From: Micromonospora radicis
GTDB taxonomy: Bacteria; Actinomycetota; Actinomycetes; Mycobacteriales; Micromonosporaceae
Length of the DNA stretch: 64,000 bases
Reading direction: 5' to 3'
Assembly (NCBI RefSeq): GCF_003583405.1
Contig: NZ_QXEC01000020.1
Location: forward strand, 1 to 64,000
In this document: positions 44,377-52,416 of the stretch, one piece after another
Numbering within the stretch: position 1 is the stretch's first letter
How the letters are laid out: each line of letters begins with the position of its first letter
Translations under genes and position numbers: made by a program
The notes under the pieces: generated by a model
What the model saw: only the letters and a program-made list of their open reading frames with translations
Told to the model about the DNA's origin: nothing
The model's database searches: none

Positions 44377-45897
44377 TCAGGTGGTGAGGACAGGCTCGGG
44401 ATCGGGCGCGGTTCGGCGGTTCCGGAGGCGGTCCAGCCAGGGCGCGTCCGGCTTGCCGTCGAGCAGGCCGCCGTCCGGGTCGTCGGCGTAGTTGCGGCGT
44501 ACCGCGTCCTGCTCGGGGTGCAGGATCTCCCGGACCACAAGTGCGCACAGCACCGCCACGGTGACCAGACGCAGGCTCGCGGCCAGCACGAACACACCCT
44601 CCGGGATGACCGGGGTGCCGGTCGAGGCGCCGAGTAGTTCGGCGTAGAAGGCGACGAAGTAGCCGACCTCGGCCAGCTGCCAGGCGAGGAACGCACCCCA
44701 CTTGGGCCGGGCGAGCACCAACAGCGGCAGCAGCCAGAGCACGAACTGCTGCGACCAGACCTTGCTGAAGATCAGGAAGGCGGCGACCACGAGGAAGGCG
44801 AGTTGCCCGAGACGGGGGCGGCGCGGTGCGAACAGCGCCAGCGCGCCGATGGCCAGGCAGGCGAGCCCGAACAGCGCGTACGACACGTAGTTCAGGGTCG
44901 GGATGTTGGCGTCGAGCCACTGGAACGGACCGATGCTGGCCGGGTCACCGACCTTGCCGTCCAGGTAGCGGCCGATGTACCAGAGGGTTCCCCAGTCGAT
45001 CGGCCGCGTCGTGTTCAGGTTGAAGAACTCGTTCCAGTTCTCCCGGTAGGGGATCGCCACCGGCAGGTTCACCAGCACCACGGTCACGGCAGCGGTGACG
45101 ATGGAACAGATGGCGGCGGTCACCCGGTTGGCCCGTATCGCGAGCACCAGGATCGGCCCGAGGATGAACAGTGGCCACATCTTCGCCGCGCCACCGAGCC
45201 CGATCAGTACGCCGGAGAGCACTGCCAACGGCATCCCGCTGCTGCCGTCCCGGGTACGGGCCCAGGCCAGTAGGCCGAAGGCGGCCAGCCCGATGGCGAG
45301 GAAGTCCCAGTTCACGGTGGCGGTGAGCAGCAGCGCCGGGGAGAGCGCGAAGAGGGCCGCGTCCCAGGGTCGTCGGCGGCGTAGCGACAGCAGCACCATC
45401 ACCGTGGCCACCGCCAGCGCACCGAGCACGAGTGCGTTGAGGTTGTAGAACCACTGTCCCTGGTTCATCGCCGGGTTGCCCTCACCGGCGGAGTGCACCG
45501 GCAGCCCGAGCGCGCCCATGAAGTACCCGGTCAGCACCGGGTACTCGACCGGATGATCCCGGTACGGCACGGCGCCCTCGTTGAGCCGCTCCGCGTAGTA
45601 GAGCGCGAGCACGTCGGTGTAGCAGAACTTGGTGTACTGCTGGTTGTTCGCCCACGCGCCGTCCTGGCAGGGGGATTTCTGCACCCAGTGCAGGGCAAGG
45701 GTGAGGCAGGTCAGCGCCAGCACGATCCGCATGGCCGTCCAGAATCGGGCCGGCCCGGCGGGGCCGTCGCGGGTGACCGCGTGGTCGCCGAGCGGGCCAC
45801 CGATCAGCCCGGAGAGCCCTCGGACGAAGCCGTCGGAGCGGGACGGGTGGTCGGGAACACCGGATTCATCGATGTCTGGCGTCGACTTCGAGCTCAT
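44377..45897 (-). CDS. Glycosyltransferase 87 family protein
   Basis: 506-aa polytopic membrane protein (about ten helices). Markers: CYTDVLALYYAERLNEGAVPYRDHPVEYPVLTGYFMGAL in the first outer loop, where YRDHPVEYP is typical, LGGAAKMWPLFIL, and KVWSQQFVLWLLPLLVLARP. It corresponds in position to M. tuberculosis Rv0051, next to ponA1, supporting a role in mannosyl transfer to envelope lipids or glycans. The ATG at 45897 is chosen because CAGGAT lies 8 nt upstream; an in-frame ATG at 45924 would add nine residues. Confidence 0.85.
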   Translation of the reverse strand: MSSKSTPDIDESGVPDHPSRSDGFVRGLSGLIGGPLGDHAVTRDGPAGPARFWTAMRIVLALTCLTLALHWVQKSPCQDGAWANNQQYTKFCYTDVLALYYAERLNEGAVPYRDHPVEYPVLTGYFMGALGLPVHSAGEGNPAMNQGQWFYNLNALVLGALAVATVMVLLSLRRRRPWDAALFALSPALLLTATVNWDFLAIGLAAFGLLAWARTRDGSSGMPLAVLSGVLIGLGGAAKMWPLFILGPILVLAIRANRVTAAICSIVTAAVTVVLVNLPVAIPYRENWNEFFNLNTTRPIDWGTLWYIGRYLDGKVGDPASIGPFQWLDANIPTLNYVSYALFGLACLAIGALALFAPRRPRLGQLAFLVVAAFLIFSKVWSQQFVLWLLPLLVLARPKWGAFLAWQLAEVGYFVAFYAELLGASTGTPVIPEGVFVLAASLRLVTVAVLCALVVREILHPEQDAVRRNYADDPDGGLLDGKPDAPWLDRLRNRRTAPDPEPVLTT

Positions 45898-46055
45898 GAC
45901 CGTGCATCCTGCCGCATCAGCCAACGGCGCAGAAGTCGAAACCGCGACGACACCGCGGATCGGGCGGCGGACTCCCGCGATGTGGTCGCCGGGGCACGGA
46001 ACGCGGTGGGGCGGTCGGACCGCTGTCCGACCGCCCCACGTGCGTCAACGCCTAA

Positions 46056-48908
46056 CTACTCCCGGTTCGTGGTTCTCGGTGGCAGTACCCCGCCGCCACC
46101 GCCACCACCGTCCGGCGGACCGCCGGGCAGCGGGTCCGTCTGGTCGTTGTTGCCGCCGTTGTTGTTGCCGCGGCCACCGCCCCGGTTGCCGCCGTCGTTG
46201 CCGCCACCGAACTGGCAGAAGAAGTCCGTCGGCGCGCAGTCGGGCGGGTTGTCCGGGGGCGGCGGGGCGGGCGCGACACCGTTGCCGGCGTCCTGGTCGC
46301 CGGCCCCGGTGACGCTCGGCAGGTCGGACGGGTCGTAGCCCTTGAGCGCCTCGTCCATGTACCGCTTCCACAGCTGGGCCGGCAGCCGACCACCGCTGAT
46401 GTTGTTGCCGTCGCGGTCGACGATCTGTGGCTTCTTCGGGTCACGGCTGCCGATCCACACCGCGGTGGCCACGTTCTTGTCGTAGCCGACCATCCAGGCG
46501 TGCGCGTTCTTGTCGGTGCCGGCGTGTTCCCAGGTGCCGGTCTTGCCGGCGGCCTGCCGACCGACCAGGGTGGCGTTGTTCTTGCCCGGGATCTCCTTGA
46601 GCACCGCGGTCACCTCGTCGGCGACCTCCGGCCGGATCACCTGCTGCGGCTTGAGCTTCTCGCCCGCGCCCGGCACCTTGTCCCACTTGCCGGTTGACTT
46701 GTTCTGCCGCTCCACCGTACGGACGAAGTGCGCCTTGTTGAACTTGCCGCTGTTGGCCAGCGTGGCAAGGCCGTTGGCGTGGTCGAGCACCGTGATCGGG
46801 TACTGCCCGAAGCCGACCACCCGGTCGAAGTACTTCGGCGCGACCTCCTCGGGCTTGCTCTTGGTCAGGTCGTACGCCTTCGGCGGGTCGACCGTCCACA
46901 TGGTGCGGATGCCGGCCCGGCGGGCCATGTCCACGACCTTGGCCGTGCCGATCTCCTCGGCGACGTGGAAGAACGGCACGTTGTACGACTGCACCGTCGA
47001 TTCCTGCAGGTCGCACCACTTGGCGCAGCTGGCGCTACGCCCGGCGTTGATGATCTCGGTGTCATAGCCTTCCGGCTTGAACGGGGTGGCGTCCCAGTGC
47101 GACTTCACCGAGATGCCCGCGTCGATCGCCGCAGCCAGCGTGTAGACCTTGAACGACGAGCCCGGCGGGTGACCACCGACGAGGTCGCCGTTCTGGTTGG
47201 TGTTCAGGCCCGCGTAGTCGAAGTCCGCGCCGCTGTTGCCGCCGTAGTAGGCCAGCACCCGGCCGGTATTCGGGTCGACCGAGACCACCGCGGCCATCAG
47301 GTTCTTCGGCTGCCCGTCGAGGATCGAACCCTTGCGGCCCACCTGGGCGGCCTCTTCCAGTGCCTTCTGCATCTTCGGGTCGATGGTGGTGGTGATCCGG
47401 TAGCCGCCCTCGCGCAGCTCGGTCACGCAGTTGGGCTTACCCTCGGCCCCGTAGTTGGAGCAGAGCCCCCACTCCTCCATCTCCTTGCGGACGTAGTTGA
47501 TCACGTTACCGCGGGGGGAGGCGACGCCGAAGCCGTTGTCCTTCTTGACCTTCTGAACCTTCGGGTACTCGGTCGGGCGCGTCTCCCGGCCCGGCTGGTC
47601 GAGCCAGCCCTCCGCCACCATGCCGTTGATGACGTAGTCCCACCGGCCTTTGGCGTCGGTCGGGTTCACCTCCGGGTCGTACCCCTGGTGGGTGCCGGAG
47701 GGCTCGGGCTGCTTGATCAGGGCGGCGAGGACCGCGCCCTGCGCCACGGTGAGCTTCTTGGCGGAGGTGTTGAAGTAGGTCTGCGCCGCCGCCTCGATGC
47801 CGTAAGCACCTCGGCCGAAGTAGATCACGTTGAGGTAGTTCTCCATGATCTGCTCTTTGGTGAACTTGTCGTTCAGCTTGGAGGCGAGGATCGCCTCCTT
47901 CACCTTCCGGCCGTAGCTGTCGTCCTGGAGGTTCTCGTAGGCGTTGCGGGCGTACTGCTGGGTGATGGTCGAGGCACCCTGCCGGTCACCGCCGGAGAGG
48001 TTGTTCCAGGCGGCGCGGGTGATGCCCTTGTAGTCGACACCGGAGTGCCGGTAGAAGTTGCGGTCCTCGGCGGCGGCGACGGCGTCGCGCACGTGCAGCG
48101 GAATGCTGTCGATGGTGACGAAGGTCCGGTTCTCGTTGCCGAGCTTGGCCACCAGGGTCTTGCCGTCCTTGGCGTAGACGGCGGTGGACAGCGGCAGCGG
48201 GATCTCCTTGGGCAGCACCACGTTGGTCGAGTAATAGGTGAACCCGACCACGCCGATACCGGCCAGCATGATGAAGACCGCGAAGCCGGCGATCAGCATG
48301 TTCATCCGCTTGCGCTTGCGCGCCCGGGCCACCGCGCCCGGGTCACGGCCACCGCGACCTGGCCCACCCGGACCGCCGGGGCCGCCAGGCCCTCCTGGTC
48401 CACCCGGTCCGCCCGGACCTCCGACGCTTGCCCGGGCCACCGCGGCCCGGCCACCCACGGCGGCCGAACCGACGCTCGCCCGACCGGCCGGGGCCGCACC
48501 GACGGCGGCGGCACCGACCGAGGCACGGCCGGCCGGCCCGCCCGGTGCGGGGCTCACCGGCACGGAGGCCCGCCCGGCCCGGCCGGGCGCGGGTGAGACC
48601 GGCACCGAGGCACGGCCGCCGGGTGCCGGTGAGACCGGCACCGAGGCTCGGCCCGGCCCGGCCCGGCCGACGGAAGCCGAGCCGGCGGCGGATCCACCGG
48701 GCGGCGGTACGCTCGCCGAGCCGCCGACGGAGGCCCGCCCGCCGACCGAGGCACGGGCCGACGAGCCCGCGGCCTCCGGTCCGGTTGACCAGTTGACTCC
48801 GCGCGGTTCGCCACCGGGGCGGTACGCGTCGTCCGCCTGCCCCGCGTCGTCCTGGCCCGGTATCCGGGCCCGGCCGCGCGAGGAGCTGGTATCACCGTAC
48901 GAGTTCAT
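46056..48908 (-). CDS. Bifunctional penicillin-binding protein (class A, PonA1-like)
   Basis: 950 aa. Polymerises and cross-links peptidoglycan. A 200-residue cytoplasmic N-terminus, disordered and repetitive (RASVPVSPAPG and GGP units), leads into a basic patch and one membrane helix (about 203-225). The GT51 domain has AAEDRNFYRHSGVDYKG with the catalytic Glu near residue 283, and GASTITQQYARN. The transpeptidase has PGSSFKVYTL (nucleophile Ser near 583), SYN and KTGTWEHAG (about 786). A Gly/Asn/Pro-rich C-terminal tail with two cysteines follows. Position between a GT87 gene and DUF5318 matches the mycobacterial ponA1 locus. Confidence 0.93.
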   Translation of the reverse strand: MNSYGDTSSSRGRARIPGQDDAGQADDAYRPGGEPRGVNWSTGPEAAGSSARASVGGRASVGGSASVPPPGGSAAGSASVGRAGPGRASVPVSPAPGGRASVPVSPAPGRAGRASVPVSPAPGGPAGRASVGAAAVGAAPAGRASVGSAAVGGRAAVARASVGGPGGPGGPGGPGGPGGPGGPGRGGRDPGAVARARKRKRMNMLIAGFAVFIMLAGIGVVGFTYYSTNVVLPKEIPLPLSTAVYAKDGKTLVAKLGNENRTFVTIDSIPLHVRDAVAAAEDRNFYRHSGVDYKGITRAAWNNLSGGDRQGASTITQQYARNAYENLQDDSYGRKVKEAILASKLNDKFTKEQIMENYLNVIYFGRGAYGIEAAAQTYFNTSAKKLTVAQGAVLAALIKQPEPSGTHQGYDPEVNPTDAKGRWDYVINGMVAEGWLDQPGRETRPTEYPKVQKVKKDNGFGVASPRGNVINYVRKEMEEWGLCSNYGAEGKPNCVTELREGGYRITTTIDPKMQKALEEAAQVGRKGSILDGQPKNLMAAVVSVDPNTGRVLAYYGGNSGADFDYAGLNTNQNGDLVGGHPPGSSFKVYTLAAAIDAGISVKSHWDATPFKPEGYDTEIINAGRSASCAKWCDLQESTVQSYNVPFFHVAEEIGTAKVVDMARRAGIRTMWTVDPPKAYDLTKSKPEEVAPKYFDRVVGFGQYPITVLDHANGLATLANSGKFNKAHFVRTVERQNKSTGKWDKVPGAGEKLKPQQVIRPEVADEVTAVLKEIPGKNNATLVGRQAAGKTGTWEHAGTDKNAHAWMVGYDKNVATAVWIGSRDPKKPQIVDRDGNNISGGRLPAQLWKRYMDEALKGYDPSDLPSVTGAGDQDAGNGVAPAPPPPDNPPDCAPTDFFCQFGGGNDGGNRGGGRGNNNGGNNDQTDPLPGGPPDGGGGGGGVLPPRTTNRE

Positions 48909-49105
48909 TCCTCACACCCTGCCGTCGCGGTGGGGCGTGGTTGCGCCGCCACCGGTTTGCCGTGAGTTGTGACACCCGGGAACCCGGCAGGGGAGCGCCG
49001 TGGAGTCGGGCATCAGATCCGAATCATTCGGACTAATCAGACCTACGAGCCGTCGGTTTCCCCGGTCGGATACCTCCCGGCCGGGGTCGGCCGATCGAGC
49101 TCGAA

Positions 49106-49570
49106 TCACCGTTGCGCCTCTCGCCTTCGTCGAGCACCTGCTCCAACAGCGGCGGCAACCCCGCTCACCGTTTCATGCTCGGACTCGCCGTCCGGACCAT
49201 CGGTCAACCCGTCCCGGCCGAGCAGGTACTGCTCGACGAGATGGTTCCAGTCACAGCCGAGGCACACCTCCACCACGAAGACCTGGAACTCACGCAGCGT
49301 CATCGCCAGCACGGACAATTCGGCCAGCGTGCGGGCCTGGCCCGCGGACTGCTTGAGTTCGTCCCCGTAAATGTAGTGGACGCGGGTGAGGTTCTCGCTC
49401 CGGCAGATCGGACAACGCTGGTCGGTCGGCTCGCCGTGGAAGCGGGCCGCGTTCTTCAGGTACGGGGACGCGTCACACAGGTCATGGGTGCTGGCACGCC
49501 CGGCGAGAAGTTCACGCAGCGCCGCTCGCTTTCGGAGCGAGTAGTCGACGACCTGGCGCTGCGTACGCAT
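49106..49570 (-). CDS. DUF5318 zinc-ribbon protein
   Basis: 154 aa. RTQRQVVDYSLRKRAALREL is followed by a CPICRSENLTRVHYIYGDELK half and a CLGCDWNHL half, giving a four-cysteine zinc ribbon. It belongs to the actinobacterial DUF5318 family that lies beside ponA1 (Rv0049 in M. tuberculosis). Function unknown. ATG at 49570 with TACCCT 7 nt upstream, so probably leaderless. Confidence 0.85.
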   Translation of the reverse strand: MRTQRQVVDYSLRKRAALRELLAGRASTHDLCDASPYLKNAARFHGEPTDQRCPICRSENLTRVHYIYGDELKQSAGQARTLAELSVLAMTLREFQVFVVEVCLGCDWNHLVEQYLLGRDGLTDGPDGESEHETVSGVAAAVGAGARRRREAQR

Positions 49571-49577
49571 GCGGCAA

Positions 49578-49583
49578 AGGGTA
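49578..49583 (-). promoter_or_regulatory. -10 element of a leaderless promoter (TACCCT)
   Basis: Minus-strand TACCCT, 7 nt, then the ATG at 49570. Confidence 0.6.
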
Positions 49584-49677
49584 CGCGGTCTAGTCAGGCG
49601 AGGCGACCACCGTGACGATCTGTGATCGCGGCACCGCGTACCGGGGGTTTGCCCCGGCTCGGGCGAGCCGCTACGGT

Positions 49678-49702
49678 GCGATGTATCGGTCCGATACATC
49701 GC
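49678..49702. promoter_or_regulatory. PadR operator upstream of padR-ino1
   Basis: Perfect 25-bp palindrome: 12-bp arms GCGATGTATCGG around a central T. It contains the ATGT...ACAT half-sites typical of PadR-family operators and lies 42 bp before the padR start, so autoregulation is expected. Confidence 0.8.
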
Positions 49703-49744
49703 GGTGGTTAGCGGTCCACGCACAGGGTAATGGGAGGATGGCTG

Positions 49745-50383
49745 ATGCTCGAACTGGCCATCCTGGGCCTGTTGCAGGAGGCCCCGATGCATGGCTACGA
49801 GCTGCGCAAGGAGCTTACCGCCAAACTCGGGGCGATCCGGGCAGCCATCAGCTACGGCTCGCTCTACCCGACCCTGCGCCGCCTGCAGGCGGCAGGCTGG
49901 ATCACCGAGGCCGCCGAGACATCCGCCACCGCCGAGGAGGTTCCCGCGCTGACCAGCCGACGAGGTCGGGTGGTCTACACCATCACCGCGGAGGGTAAGG
50001 AACGCTTCGCCCAACTCATCGCACAGACCGGGCCGGAGACGTACGGCGACACCGGTTTCGGCGTGCACTTCGCGTTCTTTTCCCGTACCGACCGGGCGAC
50101 CCGACTTCGAATCCTGGAAGGTCGCCGACGCACGATCGAGGAACGCCGCGAAGGACTTCGCGACATGCTGGGCCGGGCGGCCGAGCGCCTCGACGCGTAC
50201 ACGCTGGAGCTTCAGCGCCACGGCCTGGAGGCCTGTGAGCGTGAGGTCCGCTGGCTGGAGGAGCTCATCGCCAACGAGCGCTCCGGCCGTGCCCCGACGG
50301 TCCCGGACGACGGGACGGCCGGCGGCCGACGAGAAGACAACAGCCCGCCTCCGCCTGGAGAGTCCAGGAATGAGCGGCCGTGA
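49745..50383 (+). CDS. PadR family transcriptional regulator
   Basis: 212 aa. N-terminal PadR winged helix ([58 protein letters not shown]; residues 1-95) and a long helical C-terminal domain for dimerisation (about 110-190). The ATG at 49745 is preferred over 49730 because GGGAGG lies 7-8 nt before it. Co-transcribed with ino1 (23 bp apart), and syntenic with Rv0047c/Rv0046c. It probably controls ino1 as well as itself. Confidence 0.9.
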   Translation: MLELAILGLLQEAPMHGYELRKELTAKLGAIRAAISYGSLYPTLRRLQAAGWITEAAETSATAEEVPALTSRRGRVVYTITAEGKERFAQLIAQTGPETYGDTGFGVHFAFFSRTDRATRLRILEGRRRTIEERREGLRDMLGRAAERLDAYTLELQRHGLEACEREVRWLEELIANERSGRAPTVPDDGTAGGRREDNSPPPPGESRNERP

Positions 50384-50406
50384 CAGAGAAGAAGGAGGCA
50401 CACGCG

Positions 50407-51486
50407 ATGGGCTCCGTTCGCGTCGCCATCGTCGGTGTGGGTAACTGCGCCTCGTCCCTGATCCAGGGCGTCGAGTACTACCGGAACGCCGACCCGAACG
50501 ACCGCGTCCCGGGTCTCATGCACGTCACCTTCGGCGACTACCACGTCTCGGACGTGCAGTTCGTCGCGGCGTTCGATGTCGACGCCAAGAAGGTGGGCAT
50601 GGACCTCGCGGAGGCGATCGTCGCCAGCGAGAACAACACCATCAAGCTCTGCGACGTACCGCCGACCGGCGTCACCGTGCAGCGCGGCCCGACCTTCGAC
50701 GGTCTCGGCCAGTACTACCGTGAGATCGTCGAGGAGTCGGACGCCGAGCCGGTCGACGTGGCCAAGGCGCTGCGCGACGCGCAGGTCGACGTCGTCGTCT
50801 CCTACCTGCCGGTGGGCTCGGAGCAGGCCGACAAGTTCTACGCCCAGGCCGCCATCGACGCCGGCTGCGCGTTCGTCAACGCCCTGCCGGTCTTCATCGC
50901 CTCCGACCCGGAGTGGGCGCAGAAGTTCACCGACGCCGGCCTGCCGATCGTCGGTGACGACATCAAGAGCCAGGTCGGCGCGACCATCGTGCACCGGGCA
51001 CTGGCGAAGCTCTTCGAGGACCGCGGTGTCGAGCTGCTGCGCACGTACCAGCTCAACTTCGGCGGCAACATGGACTTCATGAACATGCTGGAGCGCAACC
51101 GCCTGGTCTCGAAGAAGATTTCGAAGACCCAGTCGGTGACCTCCCAGGTGCCGCACGAGATGGCCAAGAGCGACGTGCACATCGGCCCGTCGGACCACGT
51201 GCCGTGGCTGGACGACCGCAAGTGGGCCTACATCCGCCTGGAGGGCCGTTCGTTCGGTGACACCCCGCTCAACGCCGAGCTCAAGCTCGAGGTGTGGGAC
51301 TCCCCGAACTCGGCGGGCGTGATCATCGACGCCGTCCGGGCCGCGAAGATCGCCCTGGACCGGAAGATCGGTGGTCCGATCCTGTCGGCCTCGTCGTACT
51401 TCATGAAGTCCCCGCCCGTGCAGTACGCCGACCACGACGCGCACGCCGCCGTCGAGGCGTTCATCGCCGGCGAGGTCGAGCGCTGA
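50407..51486 (+). CDS. ino1: Myo-inositol-1-phosphate synthase
   Basis: 359 aa. Converts glucose-6-phosphate to L-myo-inositol-1-phosphate with NAD (EC 5.5.1.4), the first step to phosphatidylinositol, PIMs and mycothiol. Seen: [22 protein letters not shown] (NAD-binding), [43 protein letters not shown] and [28 protein letters not shown] in the active site. AAGGAGG 8 nt before the ATG. Terminated by the hairpin just downstream. Confidence 0.97.
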   Translation: MGSVRVAIVGVGNCASSLIQGVEYYRNADPNDRVPGLMHVTFGDYHVSDVQFVAAFDVDAKKVGMDLAEAIVASENNTIKLCDVPPTGVTVQRGPTFDGLGQYYREIVEESDAEPVDVAKALRDAQVDVVVSYLPVGSEQADKFYAQAAIDAGCAFVNALPVFIASDPEWAQKFTDAGLPIVGDDIKSQVGATIVHRALAKLFEDRGVELLRTYQLNFGGNMDFMNMLERNRLVSKKISKTQSVTSQVPHEMAKSDVHIGPSDHVPWLDDRKWAYIRLEGRSFGDTPLNAELKLEVWDSPNSAGVIIDAVRAAKIALDRKIGGPILSASSYFMKSPPVQYADHDAHAAVEAFIAGEVER

Positions 51487-51505
51487 CGCGCTGAGCATCA
51501 GCACC

Positions 51506-51541
51506 GGCGAGGGCCGGGTCCGTACGGACCCGGCCCTCGCC
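51506..51541 (+). terminator. ino1 terminator
   Basis: 36-bp perfect palindrome (half GGCGAGGGCCGGGTCCGT), starting 20 bp after the ino1 stop. Confidence 0.85.
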
Positions 51542-51608
51542 GTCTCTCGCCTCAGTTCGACATCTCCAGGTACGGCGGGTCGCCGGTGCCCAGCCCGGGA
51601 ACACCCCA

Positions 51609-51676
51609 CCGCGTTGATCATGAGGTTAGCGGCACCGCAGAGATCAACTTCGCCGCTAACCTCATGATCAACGCGG
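51609..51676. repeat. REP/MITE-like long inverted repeat
   Basis: 24-bp perfect arms beginning CCGCGTTGATCATGAGGTTA, separated by a 20-nt loop that itself contains GATCAACTT. It lies between convergent ino1 and ogt, separate from the ino1 terminator. Similar GTTGATCATGA-type palindromes are, to my recollection, dispersed in Micromonosporaceae genomes. Confidence 0.75.
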
Positions 51677-51698
51677 AGATGGGGGTGGGGTGGGTGGG

Positions 51699-52181
51699 TT
51701 AGGACCAGGCCTGTCGTAGGGCTACCCCAGCCTCCAGCTCCAGCAGCTTGACCTTGCGGTCCAGGCCGCCGCCGAAGCCGACCAGCTTCCCGCCCGCTCC
51801 GATGATGCGGTGACACGGCACGACGACCGGGATCGGATTGCGGTTGCAGGCCACCCCGACCGCGCGGGCCGCGCCGGGATCGCCCACCCGCCGGGCCACC
51901 TCGCCGTAGGTCAACGTCTCGCCGTACGGAATGCGGGTCATCTCCCGCCACACCGCCCGCTCGAACTCCGACCCGCGCGGCACGTTGATCGGCACACCGA
52001 ACTCGGTCAACTCCCCGGTGAAGTACGCCCGCAGCTCCGCCACCGCCCGCCGTGACACCTCGTCACCCGGCACCTCGGCGGCCCCCGCCACCGGGCCGAA
52101 GTGCGCCCCGCACACGCCGTCGCCGTCGGTGGCGACGGAGAACGTTCCGATCGGCGAGTCGTCGAGCACCGTCCAACGCAT
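51699..52181 (-). CDS. ogt: Methylated-DNA--protein-cysteine methyltransferase
   Basis: 160 aa suicide repair protein that removes alkyl groups from O6-guanine. Seen: FERAVWREMTRIPYGETLTYGEVARRVGDPGAARAVG (DNA-binding helix-turn-helix and arginine finger), then NPIPVVVPCHRIIG with the acceptor cysteine, and GGLDRKVKLLELE. GACAAT lies 6 nt before the ATG, a weak leaderless pattern. Confidence 0.95.
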   Translation of the reverse strand: MRWTVLDDSPIGTFSVATDGDGVCGAHFGPVAGAAEVPGDEVSRRAVAELRAYFTGELTEFGVPINVPRGSEFERAVWREMTRIPYGETLTYGEVARRVGDPGAARAVGVACNRNPIPVVVPCHRIIGAGGKLVGFGGGLDRKVKLLELEAGVALRQAWS

Positions 52182-52240
52182 CCCGCCATTGTCCCCCGTC
52201 GGCCATCCCGCGGTGTACCGGCGGTTCGTGCCACCCCGGG

Positions 52241-52336
52241 CCGGGACCGGACGTGACCACGGGCCCGAGACCGGAGGCGACCACGGGCCCGAGACCGGAG
52301 GCGACCACGGGCCCGGGACCGGACGTGACCACGGGC
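52241..52336. repeat. 24-bp tandem repeat, four units
   Basis: Four contiguous 24-bp units in the order A-B-B-A: units 1 and 4 are identical and units 2 and 3 are identical, differing from A at a few positions. Located between ogt and the subtilase gene, outside any supported gene. Confidence 0.92.
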
Positions 52337-52350
52337 TGCGCGAAACGGGC

Positions 52351-52397
52351 GGCGCCCGCCGGAGCGTCCCGAGAACTCGGGTGCTCCGGCGGGCGCC
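52351..52397 (-). terminator. Terminator of the subtilase gene
   Basis: 15-bp stem (arm GGCGCCCGCCGGAGC) enclosing a second 6-bp stem CCCGAG/CTCGGG, directly downstream of the subtilase stop on the minus strand. Confidence 0.8.
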
Positions 52398-52416
52398 GGT
52401 TGGTGCGGTGCGGTGC

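Noticed and set aside
52241-52336. CRISPR-like array
   Set aside because: The 24-bp units are directly contiguous without spacers, and no cas genes are near.
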